Part shown: piece after piece, positions 17,979 through 25,485 of the stretch
Layout: every line of letters begins with the position of its first letter
Numbering within the stretch: the first letter of the stretch is position 1
NCBI GenBank assembly: GCA_029058745.1
Contig: JAIDXM010000006.1
Coordinates: 1 to 64,000 of the forward strand
DNA: 64,000 nucleotides
From: Muribaculaceae bacterium
Lineage (GTDB): Bacteria > Bacteroidota > Bacteroidia > Bacteroidales > Muribaculaceae
Direction of reading: 5' to 3'
Notes under the pieces: model-generated
What the model was told of the DNA's origin: nothing
Databases searched by the model: none
What the model saw: the letters and a program-made list of their open reading frames with translations, nothing else
Translations under genes and position numbers: made by a program

Positions 17979-18913
17979 GTTATGGCGGTTTCTATTTTGC
18001 GTGCGAGTGCGGCATTGTCGCGAATGAAGAAATAGAGTTCTACCACCGGTTGCAGCACACTGTCTTCTTTGAGATTTACGGGGCCTTTCCAGGATGCTAT
18101 CGCTTGCGAAATCTTCGACTCCGCTTCCTCGTCGCTTCCTGAAGTTCCGGAGGGGAGCATGGTTATCGGTTTTTGCGACAGGGAGTCGGTGGATGAGAAC
18201 ATCTGGAAATTCGCCACGAATGCGAAGCAGTTCTCAAGAATATCGGGCCATAGGGTGAGGTCAATGCGGTTTTGCAGGGAGTCGAGACAAAGGGATGTGC
18301 TTGCGGCACTTTTCAGGAGTCTTGCCACAGCGGGCAGCCGTGTGTTGTCGGAAGGGAGGCCGGATGGTTTGAAGAGGTCGGCCATGTCGGAGAATCTGAA
18401 ATTGGGGTTGAAACTCGCGTCCGCGTCATCGCGGGCGGCCATCGGAGTTGTCACCGCATAGCAGTATGCGAGGAATGTGTTGAGGTTGTGGAGGATGGAT
18501 GGCGCGCAGAGGAGTAGTTTCTGCTTTTCGAGAGAGACATGCACCCTTCTCTGCTTCTCGATTTCGGAGGAGACATCGATTTCCGACTTCATTGACCCCA
18601 CGGCATTCAGGAAGAATCCGAGAGTGACGATTCCGCACATCACCTCCAGTGCGGTCACGGCCTGTGCCCAGCCATGGGCCGGGGTGTAGTCGCCGAATCC
18701 AAGCGTGGTCAAAGTCACGATGCTGTAGTATAGCCATGAGCCATAGTCTGTGGCTCCGCCGTCGGGAATACGGAACTGTCCTTCCGGCATGAGCTGATAT
18801 ATGACCGCGAATATAGGCATCAGGGCCACGTATGTGGCTATCCACACTATCGGCCGGATATTGGAGACTACATGGAAGAAATGCCTTGTTTTGTTTGACA
18901 ATGATTCTGACAT
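17963..18913 (-). CDS. Two-transmembrane potassium channel
   Basis: 316 residues from ATG at 18913; a start at 18967 (18 residues longer) is equally open. Two membrane helices (PIVWIATYVALMPIFAVIY and VTALEVMCGIVTLGFFL) flank a pore loop with the K+ selectivity filter TLGFGDYTP. The C-terminal ~200 residues are cytoplasmic, start with a short coiled region (EIDVSSEIEKQRRVHVSLEK) and do not resemble a RCK domain. It probably conducts K+; the gating ligand is unknown. It lies downstream of tyrA on the same strand. Confidence 0.85.
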   Translation of the reverse strand: MSESLSNKTRHFFHVVSNIRPIVWIATYVALMPIFAVIYQLMPEGQFRIPDGGATDYGSWLYYSIVTLTTLGFGDYTPAHGWAQAVTALEVMCGIVTLGFFLNAVGSMKSEIDVSSEIEKQRRVHVSLEKQKLLLCAPSILHNLNTFLAYCYAVTTPMAARDDADASFNPNFRFSDMADLFKPSGLPSDNTRLPAVARLLKSAASTSLCLDSLQNRIDLTLWPDILENCFAFVANFQMFSSTDSLSQKPITMLPSGTSGSDEEAESKISQAIASWKGPVNLKEDSVLQPVVELYFFIRDNAALARKIETAITQIAS

Positions 18914-18993
18914 GGCGGTGTGTTTTTGTGGTTGACGAGGGATGGCCGGTGAGGCCACCCACGCCATAAAAACACTTATGCCGCCGAATCGGT

Positions 18994-19767
18994 TTATCGG
19001 ATGTTCTCGCGGAGTCGCGCTATGTATTTCCGCATTGCCTCGCTGTCGCGGCGTTCAACGATTTCCTGAAGCTCCGCGAGCTGTTCCCTGATTTTTTCGA
19101 GCTGACGGGGAGTGTGGGGATTGAACATGATTTCACTCAGCAGATAGTCGTCTTCGCTCATCAGTCCGCGGGCTATGTCGAAATGACGTTTGAATGTAGT
19201 GCCGGGCGCATCCTGGTGTTTCATGATTCCCGCGAATACGAAGGTGGATGCGAACGGAATAGACAGGGAGTAGGCTATCGTTTCGTCGTGCTCCTCGAAA
19301 GTGTATTCCACCACATTCAGTTTCAGTTCATTGTACAGGTCTTTGAAAAATACTTTGCCAAGATGGTCTCCCTCTTTTATTATCACGGCGTTTTCGTTGC
19401 GCAGGTTTGAGAGGGAGGCGAAGGTGGGACCGAACATCGGGTGTGTGCTCACGAATGGGTGCCCGGCCTTATCGTAGAATTCCGGAAGACCTGTCTTTAC
19501 GGATGCTATGTCGCTGAGGATTGCAGAATGACGGATGTAGGGGAGGATTGCCTCGAAGGCGTCTATGGTATATTTGACGGTGGCGGCGTTGATTACCATG
19601 TCTGGGTCAAAGTCGCGGACATCCTCCGGTCGGGTGAAACGTTGCACATTGAAGGTGAACCGTAGCCTTTGCGGGTCGGTGTCAAGGATTGCCACTTCGT
19701 GGCGGAAAGAGAGGAGGTCGCAGAAGAAAGACCCCATCTTCCCTGCGCCAAGTATCAGGATTTTCAT
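18994..19767 (-). CDS. tyrA: Prephenate dehydrogenase
   Basis: 257 residues. The N-terminal NAD(P)-binding Rossmann motif is ILGAGKMGSFFCDLL, and prephenate-site motifs include VKTGLPEF and STHPMFGPTFA. It oxidises prephenate to 4-hydroxyphenylpyruvate in tyrosine synthesis. It is a short stand-alone form without a chorismate mutase domain. A good -7 box (TAACTTTG, minus strand, 19794-19787) lies 20 nt upstream of the start. Confidence 0.92.
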   Translation of the reverse strand: MKILILGAGKMGSFFCDLLSFRHEVAILDTDPQRLRFTFNVQRFTRPEDVRDFDPDMVINAATVKYTIDAFEAILPYIRHSAILSDIASVKTGLPEFYDKAGHPFVSTHPMFGPTFASLSNLRNENAVIIKEGDHLGKVFFKDLYNELKLNVVEYTFEEHDETIAYSLSIPFASTFVFAGIMKHQDAPGTTFKRHFDIARGLMSEDDYLLSEIMFNPHTPRQLEKIREQLAELQEIVERRDSEAMRKYIARLRENIR

Positions 19768-19933
19768 TGTTTTCGGTCTTTTCCTGCAAAGTTAAGCAAA
19801 AAACTCGATTGCATGACGCTCAATGTTGCGTTTTATTGTAGTTCTATTGTAAGAAGATATGTTCGAAGATAGTTTCTCTCTGAGTGAAGCTCGATTTTGT
19901 CGTGACAACATACATTAATTTGTTATACTGAAA

Positions 19934-19966
19934 TTTTGGGAAATTCGATGGAATTTATTATTTTTG
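19934..19966 (+). promoter_or_regulatory. Consensus promoter in the tyrA-ogt gap
   Basis: TTTTG (19934-19938), a 20-bp spacer and TATTTTTG (19959-19966) match the Bacteroides promoter consensus. The predicted start is near 19972, some 310 nt before the next gene, so it likely serves the structured RNA below. Confidence 0.7.
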
Positions 19967-19971
19967 TGGGA

Positions 19972-20132
19972 GAATGACTGTCCTCTTGTTCTTTCCTGTG
20001 ACGGGAGATGGGGAGAGTCGTTGTTAAAGTATTCAGTTCCAGGAATTATTGTGACACAATCGTCCGTGGGATATAGCGGTCAATTGCGGCACTACCGTGA
20101 ATGAACCGTTATAAGTTCCCGACGGTTTTTAT
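19972..20132 (+). ncRNA. Candidate ~160-nt small RNA or attenuated leader
   Basis: A consensus promoter precedes the region and an intrinsic terminator ends it. The 5' part (19972-20027) folds into a long hairpin: AATGACTGTCCTC pairs with GGGGAGAGTCGTT with one mismatch, capped by a second TCTTTC/GGGAGA stem. A short palindrome ATTGTG-A-CACAAT lies at 20047-20059. No open frame fits. It may be an independent sRNA or a leader controlling the methyltransferase gene. No known RNA family was recognised (it lacks tmRNA, RNase P and SRP motifs). Confidence 0.45.
20104..20132 (+). terminator. Intrinsic terminator of the candidate sRNA
   Basis: AACCGT (20104-20109) pairs with ACGGTT (20122-20127) across a 12-nt loop and runs into TTTTTAT. 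A second ACCGT at 20094-20098 could compete for the ACGGT strand, a possible antiterminator arrangement. Confidence 0.6.
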
Positions 20133-20283
20133 AGAGAAAAGTAGTTACCAACAGTATATATGCTACTTATCAATTTACTTGCACCTGATTTACTGCCGGC
20201 CAGATTATGTGAAAACCGGCAGTGGGATGTGTGCGGGTTGATTGAGAGGTGACATAAGAAAAACTCTTAAAAGTATCAGAGCT

Positions 20284-20814
20284 ATGGTAGTCAAGGAATA
20301 TGATTCTCCATGTGGCCTTCTGTATATGGCGTCGATAGGTGGAGAACTCTGCCTTTGCAGTTGGCAGGGTCTTTCCGCCTGTTATGGTATTTTTGAAGAA
20401 GCAGACAAGCCATCCGGTGCGGCAGGCGCTTCGGATTATAGGAGTGAATGGGATGTGCTTGAAAAGGCGGTGAATGAATTGGATGAGTATTTCGCCGGAG
20501 AACGGAAGAAATTCGATATCCCCCTGCGCCTATATGGCACCGATTTCCAGAATAGGGTCTGGTCGGAGTTGCTTAAGATTCCTTACGGGCAGACAATGAG
20601 TTATTCCACGGTTGCCCGTATCATAGGCGCGCCAAGAGCGGTCAGGGCAGTCGCCAACGCCTGCGCCCGTAATCCCTTGTCGATATTTGTGCCGTGCCAC
20701 CGTGTCGTTTCCAGGATTGGGAAGCTTACAGGATATGCCGGAGGTCTTGAGGCAAAAAGGATGCTTCTTGACATTGAGAGAGGCGTGGCGATTCCGGAAG
20801 TGGAGGCAGGTTGA
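20284..20814 (+). CDS. ogt: Methylated-DNA-[protein]-cysteine S-methyltransferase
   Basis: 176 residues from ATG at 20284; a TTG-started reading from 20242 adds 14 non-conserved residues. It transfers the methyl group from O6-methylguanine to its own cysteine. The active-site motif PCHRVV carries Cys138, and the DNA-binding helix (IPYGQTMSYSTVARIIG, RAVRAVANACARNPLS) is intact. The length is typical of Ogt/MGMT. An 8-bp inverted repeat (ACTGCCGG/CCGGCAGT, 20192-20223) lies in the leader. Confidence 0.95.
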   Translation: MVVKEYDSPCGLLYMASIGGELCLCSWQGLSACYGIFEEADKPSGAAGASDYRSEWDVLEKAVNELDEYFAGERKKFDIPLRLYGTDFQNRVWSELLKIPYGQTMSYSTVARIIGAPRAVRAVANACARNPLSIFVPCHRVVSRIGKLTGYAGGLEAKRMLLDIERGVAIPEVEAG

Positions 20815-20835
20815 GCGGCTGAGAGATAAAGACGA

Positions 20836-20864
20836 CGGCTCCCTGCCAATTCAACAGGGAGCCG
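20836..20864. terminator. Bidirectional terminator between ogt and the metallochaperone gene
   Basis: Perfect 10-bp arms CGGCTCCCTG (20836-20845) and CAGGGAGCCG (20855-20864) with a 9-nt loop lie between the two convergent stop codons. No long T-run follows on either side. Confidence 0.65.
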
Positions 20865-20904
20865 CCGGGGTATTGTCGGGATGCGACTGTTCAGGCAGTG
20901 GCTT

Positions 20905-22221
20905 TCAGACGAGGCATTCATCGAGGGCATCCGTAATGGCTTTACGGTCGAGATGTTGCCCGATAAACACTATTTTCTCCATCCTGTCGCCATATTCCGG
21001 GTCCCAGTCGCGTGCAAGCCCAGGTTCGGAGGCCAGCATCCTTTGCAGCTCCTCCTCAGGAGCGGTGGCATACCATTGTCCGGCCTCCGTGAGTTTCTTC
21101 TGCACCCCGGCCTGTTCGAAGAGATAAGACATGTCGGTGTTGTCGCTGAAATAGCATATACCTTTAGCCCTAATCACATTCTTAGGCCATGATTTGGCCA
21201 CAAAACGGTCGAATTTATTGATGTCGAAAGGCTTGCGGCGGAAATATACGAAAGTGCCTATCCCATATTCCTCCGCTTCTCCGTCGCCGTGGTGGTGATG
21301 GTGGCAATGGCACACGCCATGCTCATGGTCGCATGCGGAATGGTCTTCGTCATGCTCATGATGATGGTGTTCATGTTCATGCTCATGCTCATGCTCATGC
21401 TCATGATGATGGTGTTCATGTTCATGCTCAAGATGATGTTCATGCTCATGATGGTGTTCGTGGTGTTCAGGATTATAGTTGCATTCCTCAAGCGGTTTTT
21501 CAATCTCATTTATCCAGGTGGCGGATGTGATGGTCTTTTCAAAATTGAATAGATTGGTGTCGAGAATCCTGTCGAGGTTGAAGTCGCAATAGTCAGCCTC
21601 GATTATTTCCGCTTTAGGCTGCAAGGCCCTGATAATCCCCTTCATGTGGGAGGCGTCCTTTTCCGACACTTCCGAGATTTTGTTGAGGATTATTATGTTG
21701 CAGAATTCAATCTGCTGTATCACAAGACTCTCAAGGTCTTCTTCCCCGAGATTCCGGGAATTAAGCTTGTCGCCATTGTTGAATTCACTGTTGAGGCGCA
21801 AGGCATCCACCACGGTGACTATGCAGTCGAGGCGTGGGATACCATCCCTGACAAGATTCGGAGCGATGGCCGGCATGGAGCATATTGTCTGTGCTATTGG
21901 TTCCGGCTCACATATCCCGCTTGCCTCAATCACAATATAGTCGAATCCTGTTGAAATCAGGTCGGAAAGCTGCTGCATGAGGTCGGTCTTGAGAGTGCAG
22001 CAGATACACCCGTTCTGTAAGGCCACGAGACTGTCATCGTCGTTGCCGACGATTCCGCCCTTGGCTATAAGTTCCGCATCGATATTGACTTCCCCTATGT
22101 CGTTGACGATAACAGCGAATCTGATACCCTTCTTATTGTTCAGGATACGGTTGAGAAGGGTGGTCTTGCCGCTTCCGAGATAGCCGGTGAGGAGAAGCAC
22201 CGGAGTTGTGTTTGCCATCAT
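20905..22221 (-). CDS. COG0523 (CobW/ZNG1-type) GTP-dependent metallochaperone with a long His/Glu tract
   Basis: 438 residues. Walker A is GYLGSGKTTLLN and the metal-binding CxCC motif of COG0523 GTPases is NGCICC. Residues ~248-314 are an extreme His/Glu-rich tract with two added cysteines (ACDHEHGVCHC), inserted before the CobW C-terminal domain (GTFVYFRRKPFDINKFDRFV). Members deliver zinc or other metals using GTP, and His tracts store metal. The ATG overlaps the stop of the upstream lipoprotein gene (ATGA), so the two are co-translated. Zinc is the likeliest metal; no Zur site was identified. Confidence 0.9.
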   Translation of the reverse strand: MMANTTPVLLLTGYLGSGKTTLLNRILNNKKGIRFAVIVNDIGEVNIDAELIAKGGIVGNDDDSLVALQNGCICCTLKTDLMQQLSDLISTGFDYIVIEASGICEPEPIAQTICSMPAIAPNLVRDGIPRLDCIVTVVDALRLNSEFNNGDKLNSRNLGEEDLESLVIQQIEFCNIIILNKISEVSEKDASHMKGIIRALQPKAEIIEADYCDFNLDRILDTNLFNFEKTITSATWINEIEKPLEECNYNPEHHEHHHEHEHHLEHEHEHHHHEHEHEHEHEHEHHHHEHDEDHSACDHEHGVCHCHHHHHGDGEAEEYGIGTFVYFRRKPFDINKFDRFVAKSWPKNVIRAKGICYFSDNTDMSYLFEQAGVQKKLTEAGQWYATAPEEELQRMLASEPGLARDWDPEYGDRMEKIVFIGQHLDRKAITDALDECLV

Positions 22222-22730
22222 TTTATGTTAAGATAATCTTTTATTTCGTTGATATGAGAATTGGTTTCGCCTACGGAATAAGGCAGCCTCACCATTTCAG
22301 TGACCTTCGCACCCGGAATCAGCGATTCTTTCAGCTCCTGCAGCGAAGGGGTGTGGTCAAGTGCACGGTATTCATCGAAAGTGTATTTCGTGAAAACCGA
22401 GTTCATCCCGAGCCCCTGTCTGTTCAGCCACCAGCCATCGCCTAAAGAGACAGGGGCCGATGTCTCGGAAATGTCAGACGGCGCAGGGTAGTATGTGATA
22501 TTGCCCTGCGCGTCGATAGAAATTGCCACATTGCGGGAGTAGTCGCCGCTCATCCTGAAGGCTGTGGCCTTAGGGATTGCGGCCGGTTTCGATCCCATCA
22601 CCGGGAGCCTGCGGGAGGCTGTCACGGTTGCGTCGTCATATCCTCCGGAGTTGTCGGTGACGCTTTCCTTATGAGAGGAGCATGCCATGCATACTGCCGC
22701 CACAGATGCTATATATGCGAATCTTTTCAT
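22218..22730 (-). CDS. Lipoprotein of unknown function coupled to the metallochaperone
   Basis: 170 residues from ATG at 22730 (MKRFAYIASVAAVCMAC, then SSHKES). A start 33 nt upstream (22763) lies above the predicted transcription start and is rejected. The mature protein has no recognised domain; it contains the segments TASRRLPVMGSKP, DGWWLNRQGLGMNSVFTKYT and SLIPGAKVTEMVRLPYS. It overlaps the COG0523 GTPase by four bases, which suggests a linked role in metal homeostasis at the envelope. Confidence 0.8.
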   Translation of the reverse strand: MKRFAYIASVAAVCMACSSHKESVTDNSGGYDDATVTASRRLPVMGSKPAAIPKATAFRMSGDYSRNVAISIDAQGNITYYPAPSDISETSAPVSLGDGWWLNRQGLGMNSVFTKYTFDEYRALDHTPSLQELKESLIPGAKVTEMVRLPYSVGETNSHINEIKDYLNIK

Positions 22731-22751
22731 AGTTGACACATGTTTGGGGTG

Positions 22752-22782
22752 CAAATATAGCATTTAGAGTCCAACTTGCAAA
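22752..22782 (-). promoter_or_regulatory. Promoter of the lipoprotein/metallochaperone pair
   Basis: On the minus strand TTTG (22782-22779), a 19-bp spacer and TATATTTG (22759-22752). Transcription should start near 22747, giving a very short leader and fixing the lipoprotein start at 22730. Confidence 0.7.
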
Positions 22783-22819
22783 ATAAGTCGTGATTAAAAA
22801 GAATGTCGAACGGGGATGG

Positions 22820-24094
22820 TCAGAAGCTTACCTGCAGCATGGCCTCCAGACGGTTGTCGTGGGCTTGTGAGCCTCCGAAATCCACCCTCCTGCCATAGAT
22901 ATATTCCAGCCCCACCTGCACAATCGGACTCACGTTGTAGAATGCGTTCGCGAGGATATACTGCGCATACTTGTAGCCGGTTTTCCAGGGCACTGATGAA
23001 TCACCATATCTGTCGGCATATGTGCGCACTTGGCTGTAGGTGGCGGTGCAGAAGAATTTCGGTGTGAAATTGTATTGCAGCGAGCCGAAAGCGGCCCATG
23101 CTTTTACGGGATTCATGGCAGAGGGGTCTGAGGGGTCGGGCATAAGGTCCATGCCGCATCCGGTAAGGTCTTGGATGTAGCTTGCGATTCCCTCTCCATA
23201 GACGGCCTGGTAATAGGCCGATAGGCCACCGTAAATAGGAGTGGTTCCGCTTGCCTTGACGCCCCAGCCCACCTTGTCGATATTCTTTTGTGCTGTCTCG
23301 TTGCGGTAGTAGAGATTGCGGATTATACCTGACAGCCTCAGCCATCCGTTCCCGTTGGCCCAGTTCCGCTGTATATAGAACGGGATGTCAGGCACCCTCT
23401 GTGTCACTGTCGCTGTGTGGGTGGCGTTGGTGAATGAGTTGTTTGGCATGTCGAGACCGATACCGGCCTTCCATCCCTTCTTATAGCCGAAAGAGGCTTC
23501 ATATCCCACCATGCCGTGAATGACGGCGGTGAAGGCATTCGGCCCCTCATAGTCTATGGTGGCGGGTCCGGCGGCCGCGTCGGTAAAAAGTGAATAAGTG
23601 TATCCTGCGGTTATGCCACGGTATTTAAGATAGGCATGCTGGAGGAAGGGGGTGTAGTTGTCGCCCAGGAAGTTGAACGACACGTATGCTCCGAGCTGGT
23701 CTTTGGTTCCGGGGAGGGCCACGACGTTGAGGTATATGTTGCTTTGCTGGGCGGAAAACTGGAACTGTCCTCCGTTGCCGGGAGCCTTGGTCATAGGTAT
23801 TGCCGATGTCACGAACAGGTTGGGGTTGCTGACAGGATTTCCGAGGTCGTAGTTGGCGGTGGCCTTGATGTTGGCTCCCAGGCCGAGGTAGAATTTCCCT
23901 TCCTTTCCGAGGAGCGCGAATCGCGGCACATCGGGGGTGTTGATAAGGCGTGGCGCGTTCTCGTGAAGGGTGATGACATAGTCTGTGGAATCATTGAACT
24001 CCAAGATTCTGAATGTTCTCACCTCAGGGTATTCCGATTGCGCGTAGGACGCAAAGGGGAGTAAAAGCAAAGGAAGCAATGATGTCTTTTTCAT
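22820..24094 (-). CDS. DcaP-like outer-membrane porin
   Basis: 424 residues from ATG at 24094 (MKKTSLLPLLLLPFASYAQ, a type I signal). The mature part is a barrel: LGLGANIKATANYDLGN, QFQFSAQQSNIYLNVVAL, and a last strand with C-terminal Phe (EAMLQVSF). The pattern matches DcaP-family trimeric channels, which pass dicarboxylates, amino-acid-like solutes and short peptides. It is the last gene of a leftward set after an antiporter and an MFS gene (gaps 45 and 32 bp), suggesting one transport module spanning both membranes. Confidence 0.8.
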   Translation of the reverse strand: MKKTSLLPLLLLPFASYAQSEYPEVRTFRILEFNDSTDYVITLHENAPRLINTPDVPRFALLGKEGKFYLGLGANIKATANYDLGNPVSNPNLFVTSAIPMTKAPGNGGQFQFSAQQSNIYLNVVALPGTKDQLGAYVSFNFLGDNYTPFLQHAYLKYRGITAGYTYSLFTDAAAGPATIDYEGPNAFTAVIHGMVGYEASFGYKKGWKAGIGLDMPNNSFTNATHTATVTQRVPDIPFYIQRNWANGNGWLRLSGIIRNLYYRNETAQKNIDKVGWGVKASGTTPIYGGLSAYYQAVYGEGIASYIQDLTGCGMDLMPDPSDPSAMNPVKAWAAFGSLQYNFTPKFFCTATYSQVRTYADRYGDSSVPWKTGYKYAQYILANAFYNVSPIVQVGLEYIYGRRVDFGGSQAHDNRLEAMLQVSF

Positions 24095-24126
24095 AATGGT
24101 TTTGTTTATGTGATTATGTCTGATTC

Positions 24127-25440
24127 TCAAGAGGCGGAGCGACGGCTTGCGTCATCTCCGTCCTGATAGAATTCTTTGTTGATATTGAATGCGAACTTAT
24201 TTCTGAAAATCAAGACCACGATTGAGTATATCACGAGCAATGCGAAACAGAGCATGAAGGCGAATGTAGAGCTTCCTTGCGCATGGAGCATTCCTCGGAG
24301 GCCATCGATTATGAGAGGCGTCACCACAATGGCGAGATAGTTTGACGACAAGACAATGGCGAGGGCGAGTGTGGACCGGGAGTCGGAGGTCACGGCACGG
24401 CTTGCCTTATCGTAGATAAGGGGCTGGCACAGCCCGTAGCCGAGTCCGGCGAGCGAGGCTCCGATACACATGGCCCAGGAATCCTCAAAAAATGCGAACA
24501 GGGCAAGTCCGGCGGTCATGATCAGGGCCGCATAGAAGAATATCCCTTTCTTAAAAATCCTTACCACCCATGACAGTGTGAATCCCGGGATAAGGATAAA
24601 GAGATAATATAGCGATGTGATGGTTCCGGTGAGTTCCGGGCTCCAGTCCTTTTTCTCAATCAGGAAGGGGCAGAAATAGGATACCGACACGGTGGCGAAA
24701 GTGATGAACGCATAGACGCCAATCAGGGCCCATATCCTGCCAGGATATAACCCCTTCCAGGTTTTCCCCATGGAGGGGGAGGATATGGCGTTCGTGTTGC
24801 CGCGTGTCCCTTCAGCCATGGCTCCGGACGAGGCAGACGATGAGGAGGCTGAGGCCGGAATCAGTTCATCGCGGGGTATCCCTTTGAGCCAGAAGGAGAG
24901 GAAGAGAGGAACCAGACACACGAGATAGACCACAAACGGGAGATGCCAGTTGCCGTGGCTCAGCCACCCCACAGCGAATGTGGCCGCCACGAGCGATGTG
25001 TTGGAAATGCCTGACACGAGTCCCATCTTGTCCATGCGGTATTTCCCCTCGAAGGTGTCGGCGATAAGTCCCTTTGAGAAGGGTATTATCAGTCCGGCCC
25101 CGCATCCGAGCACGCAACTCACCACAATCAGCCATACCATGCTGTCAGCGAAAAGATAAGCTATGGCACAGGCTGTGAAGATAACGAGCGCCGCCACAAT
25201 CACCGCGATTTTATGGCGCGACAGTGATAGTTTCCCTGAAAGGAAAACAAATGGGATGATGACGAGGTTCGGCAGAACCGTCAGCAACTGTTTCTCCAGC
25301 TGGGTGGTGTCAGGGAATATCTTCGACAGAGACCCCAGCATAGGGGTCACGGCCAGCCCCGGGAGATTGACCACGAGAGATATGGAGAGGATGGCGCAGA
25401 AGGTCATCATCGAAATCGGAGCTTTACCTGTCTGTATCAT
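24127..25440 (-). CDS. Major facilitator superfamily transporter
   Basis: 437 residues, 12 predicted helices. The central cytoplasmic loop (~200-225) is unusually Ser/Ala-rich (ASASSSSASSGAMAEG). Helix 4-5 carries the LGCGAGLIIPFSKGLIAD motif and the N-half the loop SGKLSLSRHK. The closest look is to MFS carriers of unknown substrate in Bacteroidota. It sits between the GadC-like permease and the DcaP-like porin, so it may import the precursor or export the product of the neighbouring decarboxylase. The substrate cannot be told from sequence. Confidence 0.85.
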   Translation of the reverse strand: MIQTGKAPISMMTFCAILSISLVVNLPGLAVTPMLGSLSKIFPDTTQLEKQLLTVLPNLVIIPFVFLSGKLSLSRHKIAVIVAALVIFTACAIAYLFADSMVWLIVVSCVLGCGAGLIIPFSKGLIADTFEGKYRMDKMGLVSGISNTSLVAATFAVGWLSHGNWHLPFVVYLVCLVPLFLSFWLKGIPRDELIPASASSSSASSGAMAEGTRGNTNAISSPSMGKTWKGLYPGRIWALIGVYAFITFATVSVSYFCPFLIEKKDWSPELTGTITSLYYLFILIPGFTLSWVVRIFKKGIFFYAALIMTAGLALFAFFEDSWAMCIGASLAGLGYGLCQPLIYDKASRAVTSDSRSTLALAIVLSSNYLAIVVTPLIIDGLRGMLHAQGSSTFAFMLCFALLVIYSIVVLIFRNKFAFNINKEFYQDGDDASRRSAS

Positions 25441-25485
25441 AGCTTATCTTTTTAGCGACTTGTCGGTGTCGGCATGGTTTATGAT

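Noticed and set aside
19972-20132. tmRNA, RNase P RNA, SRP RNA or 6S RNA
   Set aside because: None of the diagnostic sequences of the first three is present, and the 5' and 3' ends do not pair as in 6S RNA.
21280-21480. Low-complexity CAT/CTC tract read as a satellite or a Met-rich plus-strand gene
   Set aside because: The tract encodes the His/Glu-rich segment of the metallochaperone on the minus strand; the plus-strand frames are shadows.
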